Assembly (NCBI GenBank): GCA_041918615.1
Contig: JAYRVH010000009.1
Location: 78,535 to 142,534, forward strand
Origin: JAEUJM01 sp041918615
GTDB lineage: Bacteria > Actinomycetota > Acidimicrobiia > Acidimicrobiales > DATDAH01
Reading direction: 5' to 3'
Length of the DNA: 64,000 bases
Below are positions 42,286 to 49,405 of the stretch, one piece after another. Position numbers and translations under genes: made by a program. The notes below the pieces were generated by a model. It was given only the letters and a program-made list of their open reading frames with translations. It had not been told where the DNA came from and ran no database searches. The stretch's first letter is position 1, and each line of letters starts with the position of its first letter.

Positions 42286-43236
42286 CTAGAAGTAGATGAT
42301 GCGCTCGGCGCGTTCGACGACCTCGTCGATGGGGTCGGTCCACGCGCCGGTGGAGAGGTACTTCCAGCCGCCGTCGCAGACCACGAAGACGATCACCCCG
42401 GCGTCGATCTTCTCGGCGACCCGCGCCGCGCCGGCGAGTGCCGCGCCCGATGAGATGCCCGCGAAGATCCCGGCCTCGCTCGTGAGTCGGCGCATCCACT
42501 CGATCGACTCCCGTGGCCGCACGATGCGCTTGCCGTCGAGCAGGTCCTGCCCGCCCCACTTCTCGTACACCGGAGGGATGTAGCCGTCCTCGAGGCTGCG
42601 CAGGCCCTCGACCCGCTCCCCCGCCGGCGGCTCGACCGCCAGGATCTCGATCTCGGGGTTCTGCTCCTTGAGGTAGGTGCCCACGCCGAGCAGCGTGCCG
42701 CTCGTGCCGAGCCCCGCCACGAAGTGGGTGATGTCGGGACAGTCACGCCAGATCTCGGGGCCGGTGCCCTCGTAGTGCGCCCGGGGGTTCGCCTCGTTGG
42801 CGTACTGGTAGAGAAAGGCCCATTCGGGGTGCTCGTCGGCCATGGCCTGCGCCCTTCGCACCGCGCCGTTGGAGCCCTCGGCGCCGGGCGACATGATGAC
42901 CTCCGCGCCGAAGACCTCGAGCAGTTGGCGCCGCTCCACCGACACGTTCTCGGGCAGCACGATCTTGATCGGGTAGCCCTTCAGCTGCGCGATCATGGCC
43001 ATGGCGATGCCGGTGTTTCCCGATGAAGGCTCGATGATCGTCTTGCCGGGCGTGAGCGTGCCGTCGGCCTCGGCCTCGGCCACCATCTTGGCGGCGATGC
43101 GGTCCTTCACCGAGCCGACCGGGTTCTGGCTCTCGAGCTTGGCCAGGATGCGCACGTTCGGGTTCGGGCTCAGCGCGCTCACGTCGACCATCGGGGTGTT
43201 GCCGATCAGGTCGAGCACCGACGAGACCACGGCCAT
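42286..43236 (-). CDS. cysM: Cysteine synthase, CysM type
   Basis: 316-residue PLP fold-type II enzyme. PLP Lys in NPVGSVKDR, SSGNTG asparagine loop, GTSGT phosphate loop. C-terminal WKYLSTGAW and VERRQLLE resemble mycobacterial CysM, which uses O-phosphoserine and the sulfur carrier CysO rather than O-acetylserine and sulfide. The adjacent Mec-like protease supports this, but no CysO gene lies between them, so CysK-type activity is not excluded. Confidence 0.88.
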   Translation of the reverse strand: MAVVSSVLDLIGNTPMVDVSALSPNPNVRILAKLESQNPVGSVKDRIAAKMVAEAEADGTLTPGKTIIEPSSGNTGIAMAMIAQLKGYPIKIVLPENVSVERRQLLEVFGAEVIMSPGAEGSNGAVRRAQAMADEHPEWAFLYQYANEANPRAHYEGTGPEIWRDCPDITHFVAGLGTSGTLLGVGTYLKEQNPEIEILAVEPPAGERVEGLRSLEDGYIPPVYEKWGGQDLLDGKRIVRPRESIEWMRRLTSEAGIFAGISSGAALAGAARVAEKIDAGVIVFVVCDGGWKYLSTGAWTDPIDEVVERAERIIYF

Positions 43237-43258
43237 CGCTTCCAGCTCCCGGTTCAGG

Positions 43259-43282
43259 TGGCCAACACTTGATTGTTGACCA
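43259..43282. promoter_or_regulatory. Inverted repeat in the mec-cysM gap
   Basis: TGGCCAACA-CTTGAT-TGTTGACCA: a 9-bp stem (one G-T pair) with a 6-nt loop, 22 nt before the cysM ATG. No T-tract, so an operator or RNA leader hairpin is more likely than a terminator. Confidence 0.5.
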
Positions 43283-43296
43283 GATCGGTAAGGATT

Positions 43297-43704
43297 CTAC
43301 CGGTCGAGCAGCCCAACGGGCTCTTCGGCGATCTGGCCGTCCCGGATCTCGTACGAGCGGAGCACCGGGGCGTCCTGTCGGAGCGACACGATCACGTAGT
43401 GCCAGTCGGGGTCGGGCGCCTGGGCGACATCGGTCGGTGACGGGTAGGCATCGGTGTGGGTGTGCGAGTGCATGACCCCCACGATCTCGAGGCCCCGGGA
43501 CCCGGCGTCGCGATCCGCACGCAGGTGGTCACGAGGGTTGACGGTGTACACCCGGCTCGACGCAGCATCGTTGCCGCACGGGTAGAACCGCTCGATCCGG
43601 TGGCGCCCGGGGACAGCCGCGAAGAGCCCACAGGCCTCGTCGGGCAGGCCGTCGAAGGCGTGGGCGACCATCTCTGCCCAAACGAACCGTTCCAGGTGGA
43701 GCAT
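43297..43704 (-). CDS. mec: JAMM/MPN+ metalloprotease, Mec-like
   Basis: 135 residues from ATG 43704 (TACCAT 8 nt upstream). JAMM motif: Glu23 in PDEACGLF, then HSHTHTDAYPSPTD with the zinc His pair, Ser and Asp. In mycobacteria Mec releases cysteine from the CysO-Cys adduct made by CysM; the gene order mec-cysM supports the same role. A longer in-frame reading to 43866 would overlap smpB. Confidence 0.85.
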   Translation of the reverse strand: MLHLERFVWAEMVAHAFDGLPDEACGLFAAVPGRHRIERFYPCGNDAASSRVYTVNPRDHLRADRDAGSRGLEIVGVMHSHTHTDAYPSPTDVAQAPDPDWHYVIVSLRQDAPVLRSYEIRDGQIAEEPVGLLDR

Positions 43705-43712
43705 GAGCCGAG

Positions 43713-43718
43713 ATGGTA
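43713..43718 (-). promoter_or_regulatory. Putative -10 element of mec-cysM (leaderless)
   Basis: TACCAT on the minus strand, 8 nt before the mec ATG. Confidence 0.35.
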
Positions 43719-43763
43719 CCGACGCGGTCACGCGGCCATGCAACGTGCGCAACCGGTGCGGCG

Positions 43764-43845
43764 GGCGAGGGACGAGCAAGCCATGATGATCGCGATGAGC
43801 GCCGAGCGAAGAGCCGACAAGCATGAGCGCCGAGCGAAGAGCCGA
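43764..43845. repeat. R1-family repeat plus 28-bp tandem duplication at the smpB start
   Basis: 43764-43817 resembles the reverse complement of the 66-bp repeat at 36556-36743 (GACGAGC, AGCCATGA, GCGATGAGCGCC, AGCGAAGAGC in order). The segment starting ATGAGCGCCGAGCGAAGAGC occurs at 43795 and again at 43823, a period of 28, and the second copy supplies the smpB start codon and first codons. Confidence 0.75.
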
Positions 43846-44308
43846 GAACAAGGTCGTCGCCACCAACCGCCGGGCGCGGCGCGACTACGAGATCCTCGAC
43901 ACCGTCGAGGCGGGCATGATCCTGTCCGGCAGCGAGGTGAAGGCGCTGCGCGAGGCCAAGGTGCAGATCTCCGACGCGTACGCCCGCATCATCGACCACG
44001 AGGCGTGGCTGATCGGCCTGCACATCTCCCCGTACAGCCACGCCAGCCCCCTGTTCGGCCACGACCCCGATCGTCAGCGCAAGCTGCTGCTGCACCGCAC
44101 CGAGATCGACCGCCTGCGCGCCCGCGTCGACCAGGAGCGCCTCACGCTCGTGCCACTATCGCTGTACTTCAAGGAGGGCCGGGCCAAGCTCGAGGTGGGC
44201 CTGGGCAAAGGGCGCACCAGCGTGGACAAGCGCCAGGTGATCGCCAAGCGTGACGCCGACCTCGAGGCGAAGCGGGCGATGTCCCGCGCCCGGCGGGCGG
44301 TAGACTGA
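43823..44308 (+). CDS. smpB: SsrA-binding protein SmpB
   Basis: 161 residues, slightly long at both ends. NRRARRDYEILDTVEAGMILSG, GSEVKALRE, YSHASPLFGHDPDRQRKLLLH and the C-terminal GKGRTSVDKRQVIAKRD are diagnostic. Guides tmRNA into stalled ribosomes. The first ten residues (MSAERRAENK) are encoded by a repeat copy. An ATG at 43795 is in another frame. ssrA follows at 50 nt. Confidence 0.96.
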   Translation: MSAERRAENKVVATNRRARRDYEILDTVEAGMILSGSEVKALREAKVQISDAYARIIDHEAWLIGLHISPYSHASPLFGHDPDRQRKLLLHRTEIDRLRARVDQERLTLVPLSLYFKEGRAKLEVGLGKGRTSVDKRQVIAKRDADLEAKRAMSRARRAVD

Positions 44309-44319
44309 ACAGGCGTTCG

Positions 44320-44349
44320 TTGACTCATGCTCGTTGAAAACAGAATCGT
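44320..44349 (+). promoter_or_regulatory. Putative ssrA promoter
   Basis: TTGACT, 18-nt spacer, AATCGT, then 8 nt to the first G of tmRNA. One of the few recognisable -35/-10 pairs here. Confidence 0.5.
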
Positions 44350-44357
44350 CACATCAC

Positions 44358-44738
44358 GGGGCTGATCGGTTTCGACGTGGAGACCGGCTGACGTTACGTG
44401 CGACCGGAGTTGCTCAGACTCCTAAAACGGGGCACCCAAAGAAGCGCCGATGGCGACTTCGCTCTCGCAGCCTGACCTAGCGTCTAGCTAAGAGAGTCAT
44501 CGCGACCCGTGAGGGCACGCGGGGCCTGTTCACTGCAGCCCGGCAACAGAAGCAGTGGAGGACAGCAGGGAGAGACCGCTGACGTCGGGAAAGACCGATG
44601 GCACCGGGGAAAGACCCGGCGGTGGGCGCAAGCCCAGCTGACCCGGCAGTGTGGTTACCGCAAGCCACCATCTCGGGAATGGTCGTAGCACGAGCGCTCA
44701 CCGCTTTGCGGACGAGGGTTCGATTCCCTCCAGCTCCA
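44358..44738 (+). ncRNA. ssrA: tmRNA (SsrA)
   Basis: 381 nt. 5' end GGGGCTGATCGGTTTCGACG and 3' end GGGTTCGATTCCCTCCAGCTCCA form the alanyl-tRNA-like domain (GGGGCTG/CAGCTCC). The tag frame ends DFALAA followed by TGA at 44473; upstream in frame it reads GTQRSADG, so the tag is at most about 14 residues if GGC at 44431 is the resume codon, which I cannot prove. CCA is not encoded. Directly downstream of smpB. Confidence 0.95.
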
Positions 44739-44748
44739 CAACACCGAC

Positions 44749-44784
44749 TGGCCCGAGCCGATGGCTCGGGCCACCGGTCCTTTT
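44749..44784 (+). terminator. Intrinsic terminator of ssrA
   Basis: TGGCCCGAGCC-GAT-GGCTCGGGCCA, an 11-bp perfect stem, followed 7 nt later by TTTT. Confidence 0.8.
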
Positions 44785-44884
44785 CGGCTCGGTCGGGACG
44801 CTGCCATGACGAAGCCACCGGCGCCGCACATGCGCCTCGTGGGCCGGGACAGGGCACGGTCGCCGACCGACGATCGACCGGGAC

Positions 44885-45502
44885 TCACCCCAAGGTGCGA
44901 ATGACCTTGGCTGGTACGCCGCCGACGACCGAGTAGTCGGGCACCTCACCGCGTACCACGGCACCGGCGGCCACGACCACGCTCTTGCCTACCCGGGCGC
45001 CAGGCAGGATCACCGCGCCGTGGCCGATCCAGGTGCCGTCGCCGATCCGCACCGGATCGTGCGGGCCGAGCTGACGACCGAAGGGCACCGTCAGGTCGGA
45101 GAAGCCGTGGTTGGCATCGGTGACGTAGATCTCCTGGCCGAACCAAACGTCGTCGCCGATCTCGATCGATTCGTGAGCCACGATCCCGCAGCGCAGGCCG
45201 ACCACGCACCGGTCGCCGATGACCAGTGCCCTGGGCGGCACGGTGGTCTGGTCGGGGCCGTACCCGGTGGCGAGGGTGGCCCAGGTGGCGATGAGCGTCT
45301 CGCGTCCGATGTGGATCTGACCCTCGCCGTAGAGGGTCGACCACGGGAACCCCAGGATGCTGCCTTCGCCGAACGAGCCGAAGCGCTCGGCCGCTCGGCT
45401 GTCGGGGCCGACCGCGCCGTTCGCCTGCATCCACGCCCACGACCGGTGGATCAGACCGTTGACGGCGCGGTACTTCCGCAGGCGGGCTCGCGAGGCAGGC
45501 AT
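44885..45502 (-). CDS. Hexapeptide-repeat acyltransferase (left-handed beta-helix)
   Basis: 205 residues from ATG 45502 (TACGCT 9 nt upstream); an in-frame GTG at 45544 gives 219. Irregular hexapeptide repeats (ILGFPWSTL, IHIGRETLI, ALVIGDRCVVGLRC, IEIGDDVWFGQEIYV, VRIGDGTWIGHGAVILPGARVGKSVVVAAGAVV) form the helix; the N in DANHGF and the preceding segment resemble the catalytic loop of sugar O-acetyltransferases. It ends VVGGVPAKVIRTLG, the family terminus. Substrate unknown. Confidence 0.8.
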   Translation of the reverse strand: MPASRARLRKYRAVNGLIHRSWAWMQANGAVGPDSRAAERFGSFGEGSILGFPWSTLYGEGQIHIGRETLIATWATLATGYGPDQTTVPPRALVIGDRCVVGLRCGIVAHESIEIGDDVWFGQEIYVTDANHGFSDLTVPFGRQLGPHDPVRIGDGTWIGHGAVILPGARVGKSVVVAAGAVVRGEVPDYSVVGGVPAKVIRTLG

Positions 45503-45511
45503 GGCCGCGGC

Positions 45512-45517
45512 AGCGTA
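45512..45517 (-). promoter_or_regulatory. Putative -10 element of the acyltransferase gene
   Basis: TACGCT on the minus strand, 9 nt before ATG 45502; it lies inside the longer reading starting at 45544. Confidence 0.25.
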
Positions 45518-45642
45518 GGCGGCAGCCGGGGACAGGACCGACACAGGGCGGAGGCAAGGCCATTTCGACCTCTTTGGTCAGGGCCACCTCCCGCCGCCGT
45601 CATCACCCTCCGCGGATGCAATGTCAGTGCCATCATGGCGCG

Positions 45643-46833
45643 GTGACCACCACCACCTTCGACCCTGCCGACCTCGAAGCCGTGGCCGACCCCTATCCGC
45701 TCCTGGCCGATCTCCGGCGCTGCGGCCCGGTGACCGTACTGGACAGCGGCTTCGTCGCAGTGACGGGCCACGTTGCCGCCCTCGACGCCCTGCGCGACCC
45801 GCGGTGCGGCACGCGCCCGATCGCCGTCCGCTACCTCGACGGGCTTCCACGCGGTGCCGCACGCGACGAGATGAGCCACCGGATCAACTTCCTCGACCCG
45901 CCCGACCACCCCCGCGTCCGCGGGCTGGTGTCCAAGGCGTTCACCCCGCGCCGCGTCACGGCCATGGGCCCCTGGATGGAGAAGACCGCGTACGACCTTC
46001 TCGACCGCCTCTCGAGGGAGGCTTCCTTCGACCTGATGGCCGAGTTCGCTCATCAACTCCCGTCGCTCGTGATCTCGGAGATGCTCGGCGTGCCCGCCGC
46101 CGATCGGGAGGCACTGACGAGCTTCAGTGATCGCACGGCACCGCTGCTCGGCGTGCGGGTGGACGACACCGAGCGCGACGACGCCATCGCCGCCGCCGAG
46201 GACTTCCACACCTACCTGTCGGCGCTGCTCGACGAGCGCCGGAAGGCCCCCGGCGACGACCTGCTGTCGGCGCTGTTGCTGGCCGAGGAGGACGGCGAAC
46301 GCCTGAGCCGGGCGGAACTGCTGTCCCTGGCCGCCACCCTGTACTCGGCGGGCCACCGGACCACCCGTGACCTCTTCACCAACGGCATGTCTGTACTGCT
46401 CGAAGCGCCCGAGCGCTACCAGGCGGTCGTCGAAGGATCGTGGGCGCCCGCCGAGGTGGTCACGGAGTTCCTGCGCCACGAGACCCCGACCCTGTTCGTG
46501 GCCAGGATCCCCTACGAGGCCGTCGAGATCGGCGGGCAGCCGGTCGACGCGATGGCCCCGGTGCTCGTCTACCTCGCCGCCGCCAACCGCGATCCCGCGG
46601 TCTACGACGACCCCGACGAGTTCCGCCCGGGAAGGCCCGGGCCCCAGCCACTCTCCTTCGCCTTCGGTGCCCACTTCTGCCTCGGCGCCTCCCTCGCCCG
46701 AGCCGAGGCCGAGGTGATGCTCACGGCGGTCGCCCGCCGCTTCCCACGCCTGCGCCTCGGCGGCGACGCCCCCCTACGCTGGCACCAGCGAGGTCCGTTT
46801 CGAGGCCTCGACGCCTTGGAGGTGCACCCATGA
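45643..46833 (+). CDS. Cytochrome P450
   Basis: 396-residue soluble bacterial P450. I-helix AGHRTT near 236-241, K-helix ExxR (EFLR, 275-278), PERF-like DEFRPGR, and the heme loop FAFGAHFCLGASLARAE with the thiolate ligand Cys346. GTG 45643 chosen; the longer reading from 45574 begins with unlike, His/Arg-rich residues. No ferredoxin or reductase gene is adjacent, though a Rieske-type protein lies 2 kb away. Its stop overlaps the NAT-like gene, so the two may act on one substrate. Confidence 0.93.
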   Translation: MTTTTFDPADLEAVADPYPLLADLRRCGPVTVLDSGFVAVTGHVAALDALRDPRCGTRPIAVRYLDGLPRGAARDEMSHRINFLDPPDHPRVRGLVSKAFTPRRVTAMGPWMEKTAYDLLDRLSREASFDLMAEFAHQLPSLVISEMLGVPAADREALTSFSDRTAPLLGVRVDDTERDDAIAAAEDFHTYLSALLDERRKAPGDDLLSALLLAEEDGERLSRAELLSLAATLYSAGHRTTRDLFTNGMSVLLEAPERYQAVVEGSWAPAEVVTEFLRHETPTLFVARIPYEAVEIGGQPVDAMAPVLVYLAAANRDPAVYDDPDEFRPGRPGPQPLSFAFGAHFCLGASLARAEAEVMLTAVARRFPRLRLGGDAPLRWHQRGPFRGLDALEVHP

Positions 46834-47648
46834 GCACTGGTCTTTCGCCAGGGACGCGGGAGCGGGTTCTCGACCGGTTCGGTTTCACCTCCCCGCCGAC
46901 CACCGACCTCGACGGCCTCTGCCGGCTCTACCAGGCGTGGTGTCGCCAGGTGCCCTTCGACAACGTGCGCAAGTTGATCGCGCTCCACGGCGAGGGTCAA
47001 GACGGTCCGCTGCCGGGCATGGACGCCGACGATTTCCTCACCGCGTGGCTACGTCACGGCACTGGTGGCACCTGCTGGCCCTCTGCCAACGCGCTCGGGG
47101 CGCTGTGCACGGCGAGCGGGTTCTCGACCCGGCTGATCGCGGCGTCCATGGCGGACATCGGTATCCCCACCCACGGGACGACCGTGGTGACGCTCGGCAC
47201 CGCGGAGTGGTTGGTCGATTCGTCGATGCTCACCGACGAGCCGCTCCGCCTCGCCCGCGACGCGGGGACGGAGATCGCCCGTCCGGCCTTCGCCACCCGG
47301 GCCACCCCAGTCGACGAAGGATGGCTCTTCGCCTTCCCCCTGCCCTACACCACCGACCAGATGCCCTGCCGGACGATCTCCCCCGAAGCCGTGAGCCACG
47401 GGTTCTTCGTCGAGCGCTACGAGGCCTCACGCGAGGCCAGTCCGTTCAACACCACGGTCAGCACGCGGCGCAACGACGACGAGGGCGTCGTGTCCTACGG
47501 GGGCGGGAAGCGGTTCCGGCGCACCACCGACGGCATCGACGAGTCGGATCTGCAGGGCGACGCCCTCGACCGGGCCTTGGTGGATGAGCTCGGGTTCTCC
47601 GGCGAGATCGTCGAACGACTGCGGGGCGCGTTGACGGACCGCCCCTGA
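46830..47648 (+). CDS. Arylamine N-acetyltransferase-like protein
   Basis: 272 residues, NAT fold. Cys-His-Asp triad positions: Cys82 in GTGGTCWPSAN, His115 in PTHGTTVV, Asp130 in LVDSSM. The active-site surroundings (normally RGGxCxE) are divergent, so the acyl donor and acceptor may differ from classical NATs. ATG overlaps the P450 stop (ATGA). Known actinobacterial NAT relatives include amide synthases of natural-product pathways, but no such pathway is seen here. Confidence 0.78.
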   Translation: MSTGLSPGTRERVLDRFGFTSPPTTDLDGLCRLYQAWCRQVPFDNVRKLIALHGEGQDGPLPGMDADDFLTAWLRHGTGGTCWPSANALGALCTASGFSTRLIAASMADIGIPTHGTTVVTLGTAEWLVDSSMLTDEPLRLARDAGTEIARPAFATRATPVDEGWLFAFPLPYTTDQMPCRTISPEAVSHGFFVERYEASREASPFNTTVSTRRNDDEGVVSYGGGKRFRRTTDGIDESDLQGDALDRALVDELGFSGEIVERLRGALTDRP

Positions 47649-47652
47649 CGCC

Positions 47653-47892
47653 TCACTCGTCGAGCGGTTGGGCCTGCTCGACGCGTCGTATGAACTCCGA
47701 GGGGGCGACGTCGAGCGCATCGGCCAGACGCCACACCGTCCCGAGCGTGGGGCCGCTGCGCCCCCGCTCGAGCAGCGACACGAAGGTGCGGTGCCGGCCG
47801 CAGGCGAACGAGAGGGCTTCCTGGCTCAGCCCCCGTTCGTGCCGGAGCTCGCGCAGCACCCGACCGAAGCGCTCGTCGAGCGACGCCACCAT
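47653..47892 (-). CDS. Small XRE-family helix-turn-helix regulator
   Basis: 79 residues, nearly all one HTH_3 domain: LRELRHERGLSQEALSFACG, then RTFVSLLERGRSGPTLGTVWRLADAL. ATG 47892 chosen; the TTG at 47919 has no support. Divergent from the small HTH gene at 47947 with a 54-base shared promoter region; converges on the NAT-like gene with a 4-base gap. Confidence 0.8.
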   Translation of the reverse strand: MVASLDERFGRVLRELRHERGLSQEALSFACGRHRTFVSLLERGRSGPTLGTVWRLADALDVAPSEFIRRVEQAQPLDE

Positions 47893-47910
47893 GGGCCAGA
47901 CCCTGACCGG

Positions 47911-47939
47911 TTGCAGCAAATACTACTACAGCATATCTT
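47911..47939 (+). promoter_or_regulatory. Promoter of the small HTH gene (leaderless)
   Basis: TTGCAG, 17-nt spacer, TATCTT, then 7 nt to the GTG at 47947. The minus strand carries TAGTAT within the same AT-rich patch, a candidate -10 for the XRE gene. Confidence 0.5.
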
Positions 47940-47946
47940 CTACATC

Positions 47947-48204
47947 GTGGTGCAGAACCCGACCGTCAACGCAGGGTGTGACTGGCTCGGGACCACGGCC
48001 GCGGCCCGCTACCTCGGCATCACCCCCCGAACGCTGTACCGCCTGATCGACCAGGGCCGGGTGCCCGCCTACGCACTCGGGCGGGTCTACCGCGTACGCC
48101 AGACCGACCTCGACGCCTACCTCCACTCGGTCCGTGTGGTGCCCGGCACGCTGGGCCACCTGCACGGCACCCCGACGCAGCAAACGCGTGCCGCCTCGGG
48201 CTGA
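47947..48204 (+). CDS. Excisionase-type (MerR-like, HTH_17) DNA-binding protein
   Basis: 85 residues. CDWLGTTAAARYLGITPRTLYRLID-type helix-turn-helix (read in part) followed by QGRVPAYALGRVYRVRQTDLDAYL, the wing and helix of HTH_17 proteins. The short Thr/Gln/Arg-rich tail is not conserved. GTG 47947 is chosen from the leaderless promoter; GTG 47950 is next to it. No integrase is nearby, so 'excisionase' is a fold name only. Confidence 0.78.
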   Translation: MVQNPTVNAGCDWLGTTAAARYLGITPRTLYRLIDQGRVPAYALGRVYRVRQTDLDAYLHSVRVVPGTLGHLHGTPTQQTRAASG

Positions 48205-48370
48205 CCCGCCAGCCGGGCCACGACCCGAGAGTCTCCTCCAACATCCGGATGGCACTTGCATCTTGGCTGTCGGACCCTCTGCGTACGATCGCCGTGCCGG
48301 TGATCTCCGGTCGCTTCCCCACCTCACCTGCGATGGTCATCCGTCGCCTCACCTCGTCCTTGGGAGCGCC

Positions 48371-48817
48371 ATGCCCGCCGAACCGCCCGATCCCGCACAT
48401 CCCGACCTGTCACCCCACGCCCCGCCCTCCCACGACTCCGACGGAACCGCAGGGCGGCTCGACCGCCTCGAGGTGGCCGTCGACGACGTGGCGGCCCGGC
48501 TCGAACGCATCCGAGCGCAGCTCGGCACCGAGGTGCGCACCGGGCGCCTCGTCATCGTGGAGGCCGACGGTTTCGAGCGAACGGTGCTGGATGCCGCCGG
48601 CCACTTCGGCGGTGTGACCGTGCGGGCCCGCAGCCACCGCGCCGGCGAGGTCGCCGGCGAGGTGTTCGCGGCCGATGCCCACGACGGCGACCGCGCCCAC
48701 GTCGGGCTGGCCCTGCTCGATGATGGCGACGTCGTGGCGGCCGTCGACGTCCAGTCGGGCCGTCCCGCCGTGATCTGGACGCCCGGTCCCGACGACCAAC
48801 GGCAGCGGCCGAACTGA
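48371..48817 (+). CDS. Hypothetical protein with N-terminal coiled coil
   Basis: 148 residues. Pro/His-rich start, then GRLDRLEVAVDDVAARLERIRAQLG (read in part), a short coiled coil, then a beta-rich part with VIVEADGFERTVL and ALLDDGDVVAAVDVQSGRPAVIW. GGGAG lies shortly before the ATG. Frame quality and codon use fit a real gene. No family recognised. The 166-base gap upstream holds TTGGCT-N15-TACGAT, a weak promoter candidate. Confidence 0.55.
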   Translation: MPAEPPDPAHPDLSPHAPPSHDSDGTAGRLDRLEVAVDDVAARLERIRAQLGTEVRTGRLVIVEADGFERTVLDAAGHFGGVTVRARSHRAGEVAGEVFAADAHDGDRAHVGLALLDDGDVVAAVDVQSGRPAVIWTPGPDDQRQRPN

Positions 48818-49000
48818 GCGCGGCGAGATCCGCTCCCGATTCGGCCGCCCACGACGTCTCGCCGAATGGACGGCGTGTGAACCACGATCCCCCGGCCCGG
48901 TTGGTCGCGCCCGCGGGTCGGTTGGCCGGCGGCCCCGGCGCAGCCCCGGTGAGGTCGAGCCGGCCGCGCCGCCCGCGACGAGCGGGTCCACCGCCCGATC

Positions 49001-49366
49001 CTACGGAGCGGGCGCGTCGGCCGGGTCCGGTGGGGTCAGCCATGCCTCGATGCGACCCTCTCGCTCACGGCAGACGAACACCTCGATGTCGGCCTTCGCG
49101 TCGCGTCGGCCTTTCACGTTCAGCTTCGTGCCGGTGCCGCCGCACGAGAACCGCCAGAAGTGCGCTGTGCAGACGATCTCGTCGCCGTCCACCACGCCCT
49201 CGGCGCCCAGGTGCGACCACTCGTGGGGGCAGCGGGCCTCCATCACGCACGCCTCGCCACCCGTCGTTCGCCACACGACCAGGTCCCGCTCCCCCGCGAC
49301 GGCGTCTGCCACGTGACCCGGGCCCACCGAATCGGCGCTGACGAGGTCCACCCACTCGCGTTCCAC
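49001..49366 (-). CDS. Rieske [2Fe-2S] domain protein
   Basis: 121 residues, a single Rieske domain: CPHEWSHLG and CTAHFWRF give the Cys-X-His pairs. Such stand-alone proteins act as ferredoxins for oxygenases or P450s. It lacks a signal peptide. GTG start, TATGCT 8 nt upstream, divergent from the thioredoxin-fold gene with 39 bases between starts. The 183-base gap downstream (48818-49000) shows nothing recognisable. Confidence 0.87.
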   Translation of the reverse strand: MEREWVDLVSADSVGPGHVADAVAGERDLVVWRTTGGEACVMEARCPHEWSHLGAEGVVDGDEIVCTAHFWRFSCGGTGTKLNVKGRRDAKADIEVFVCREREGRIEAWLTPPDPADAPAP

Positions 49367-49374
49367 GCCGACCG

Positions 49375-49380
49375 AGCATA
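49375..49380 (-). promoter_or_regulatory. Putative -10 element of the Rieske gene
   Basis: TATGCT on the minus strand, 8 nt before the GTG at 49366. Confidence 0.4.
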
Positions 49381-49393
49381 CGAGCGCCGCCGG

Positions 49394-49399
49394 TAGCCT
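49394..49399 (+). promoter_or_regulatory. Putative -10 element of the thioredoxin-fold gene
   Basis: TAGCCT, 6 nt before the ATG at 49406; divergent with the Rieske gene's element 13 nt away. Confidence 0.4.
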
Positions 49400-49405
49400 C
49401 GGGGC

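Noticed and set aside
44477..44964. Several short frames across ssrA
   Set aside because: They run through tmRNA and its terminator; the RNA gene explains the region.
47653..48204. Prophage or integrative element signalled by an excisionase-type HTH gene
   Set aside because: No integrase, att duplication or phage structural gene nearby; flanks are ordinary chromosomal genes.
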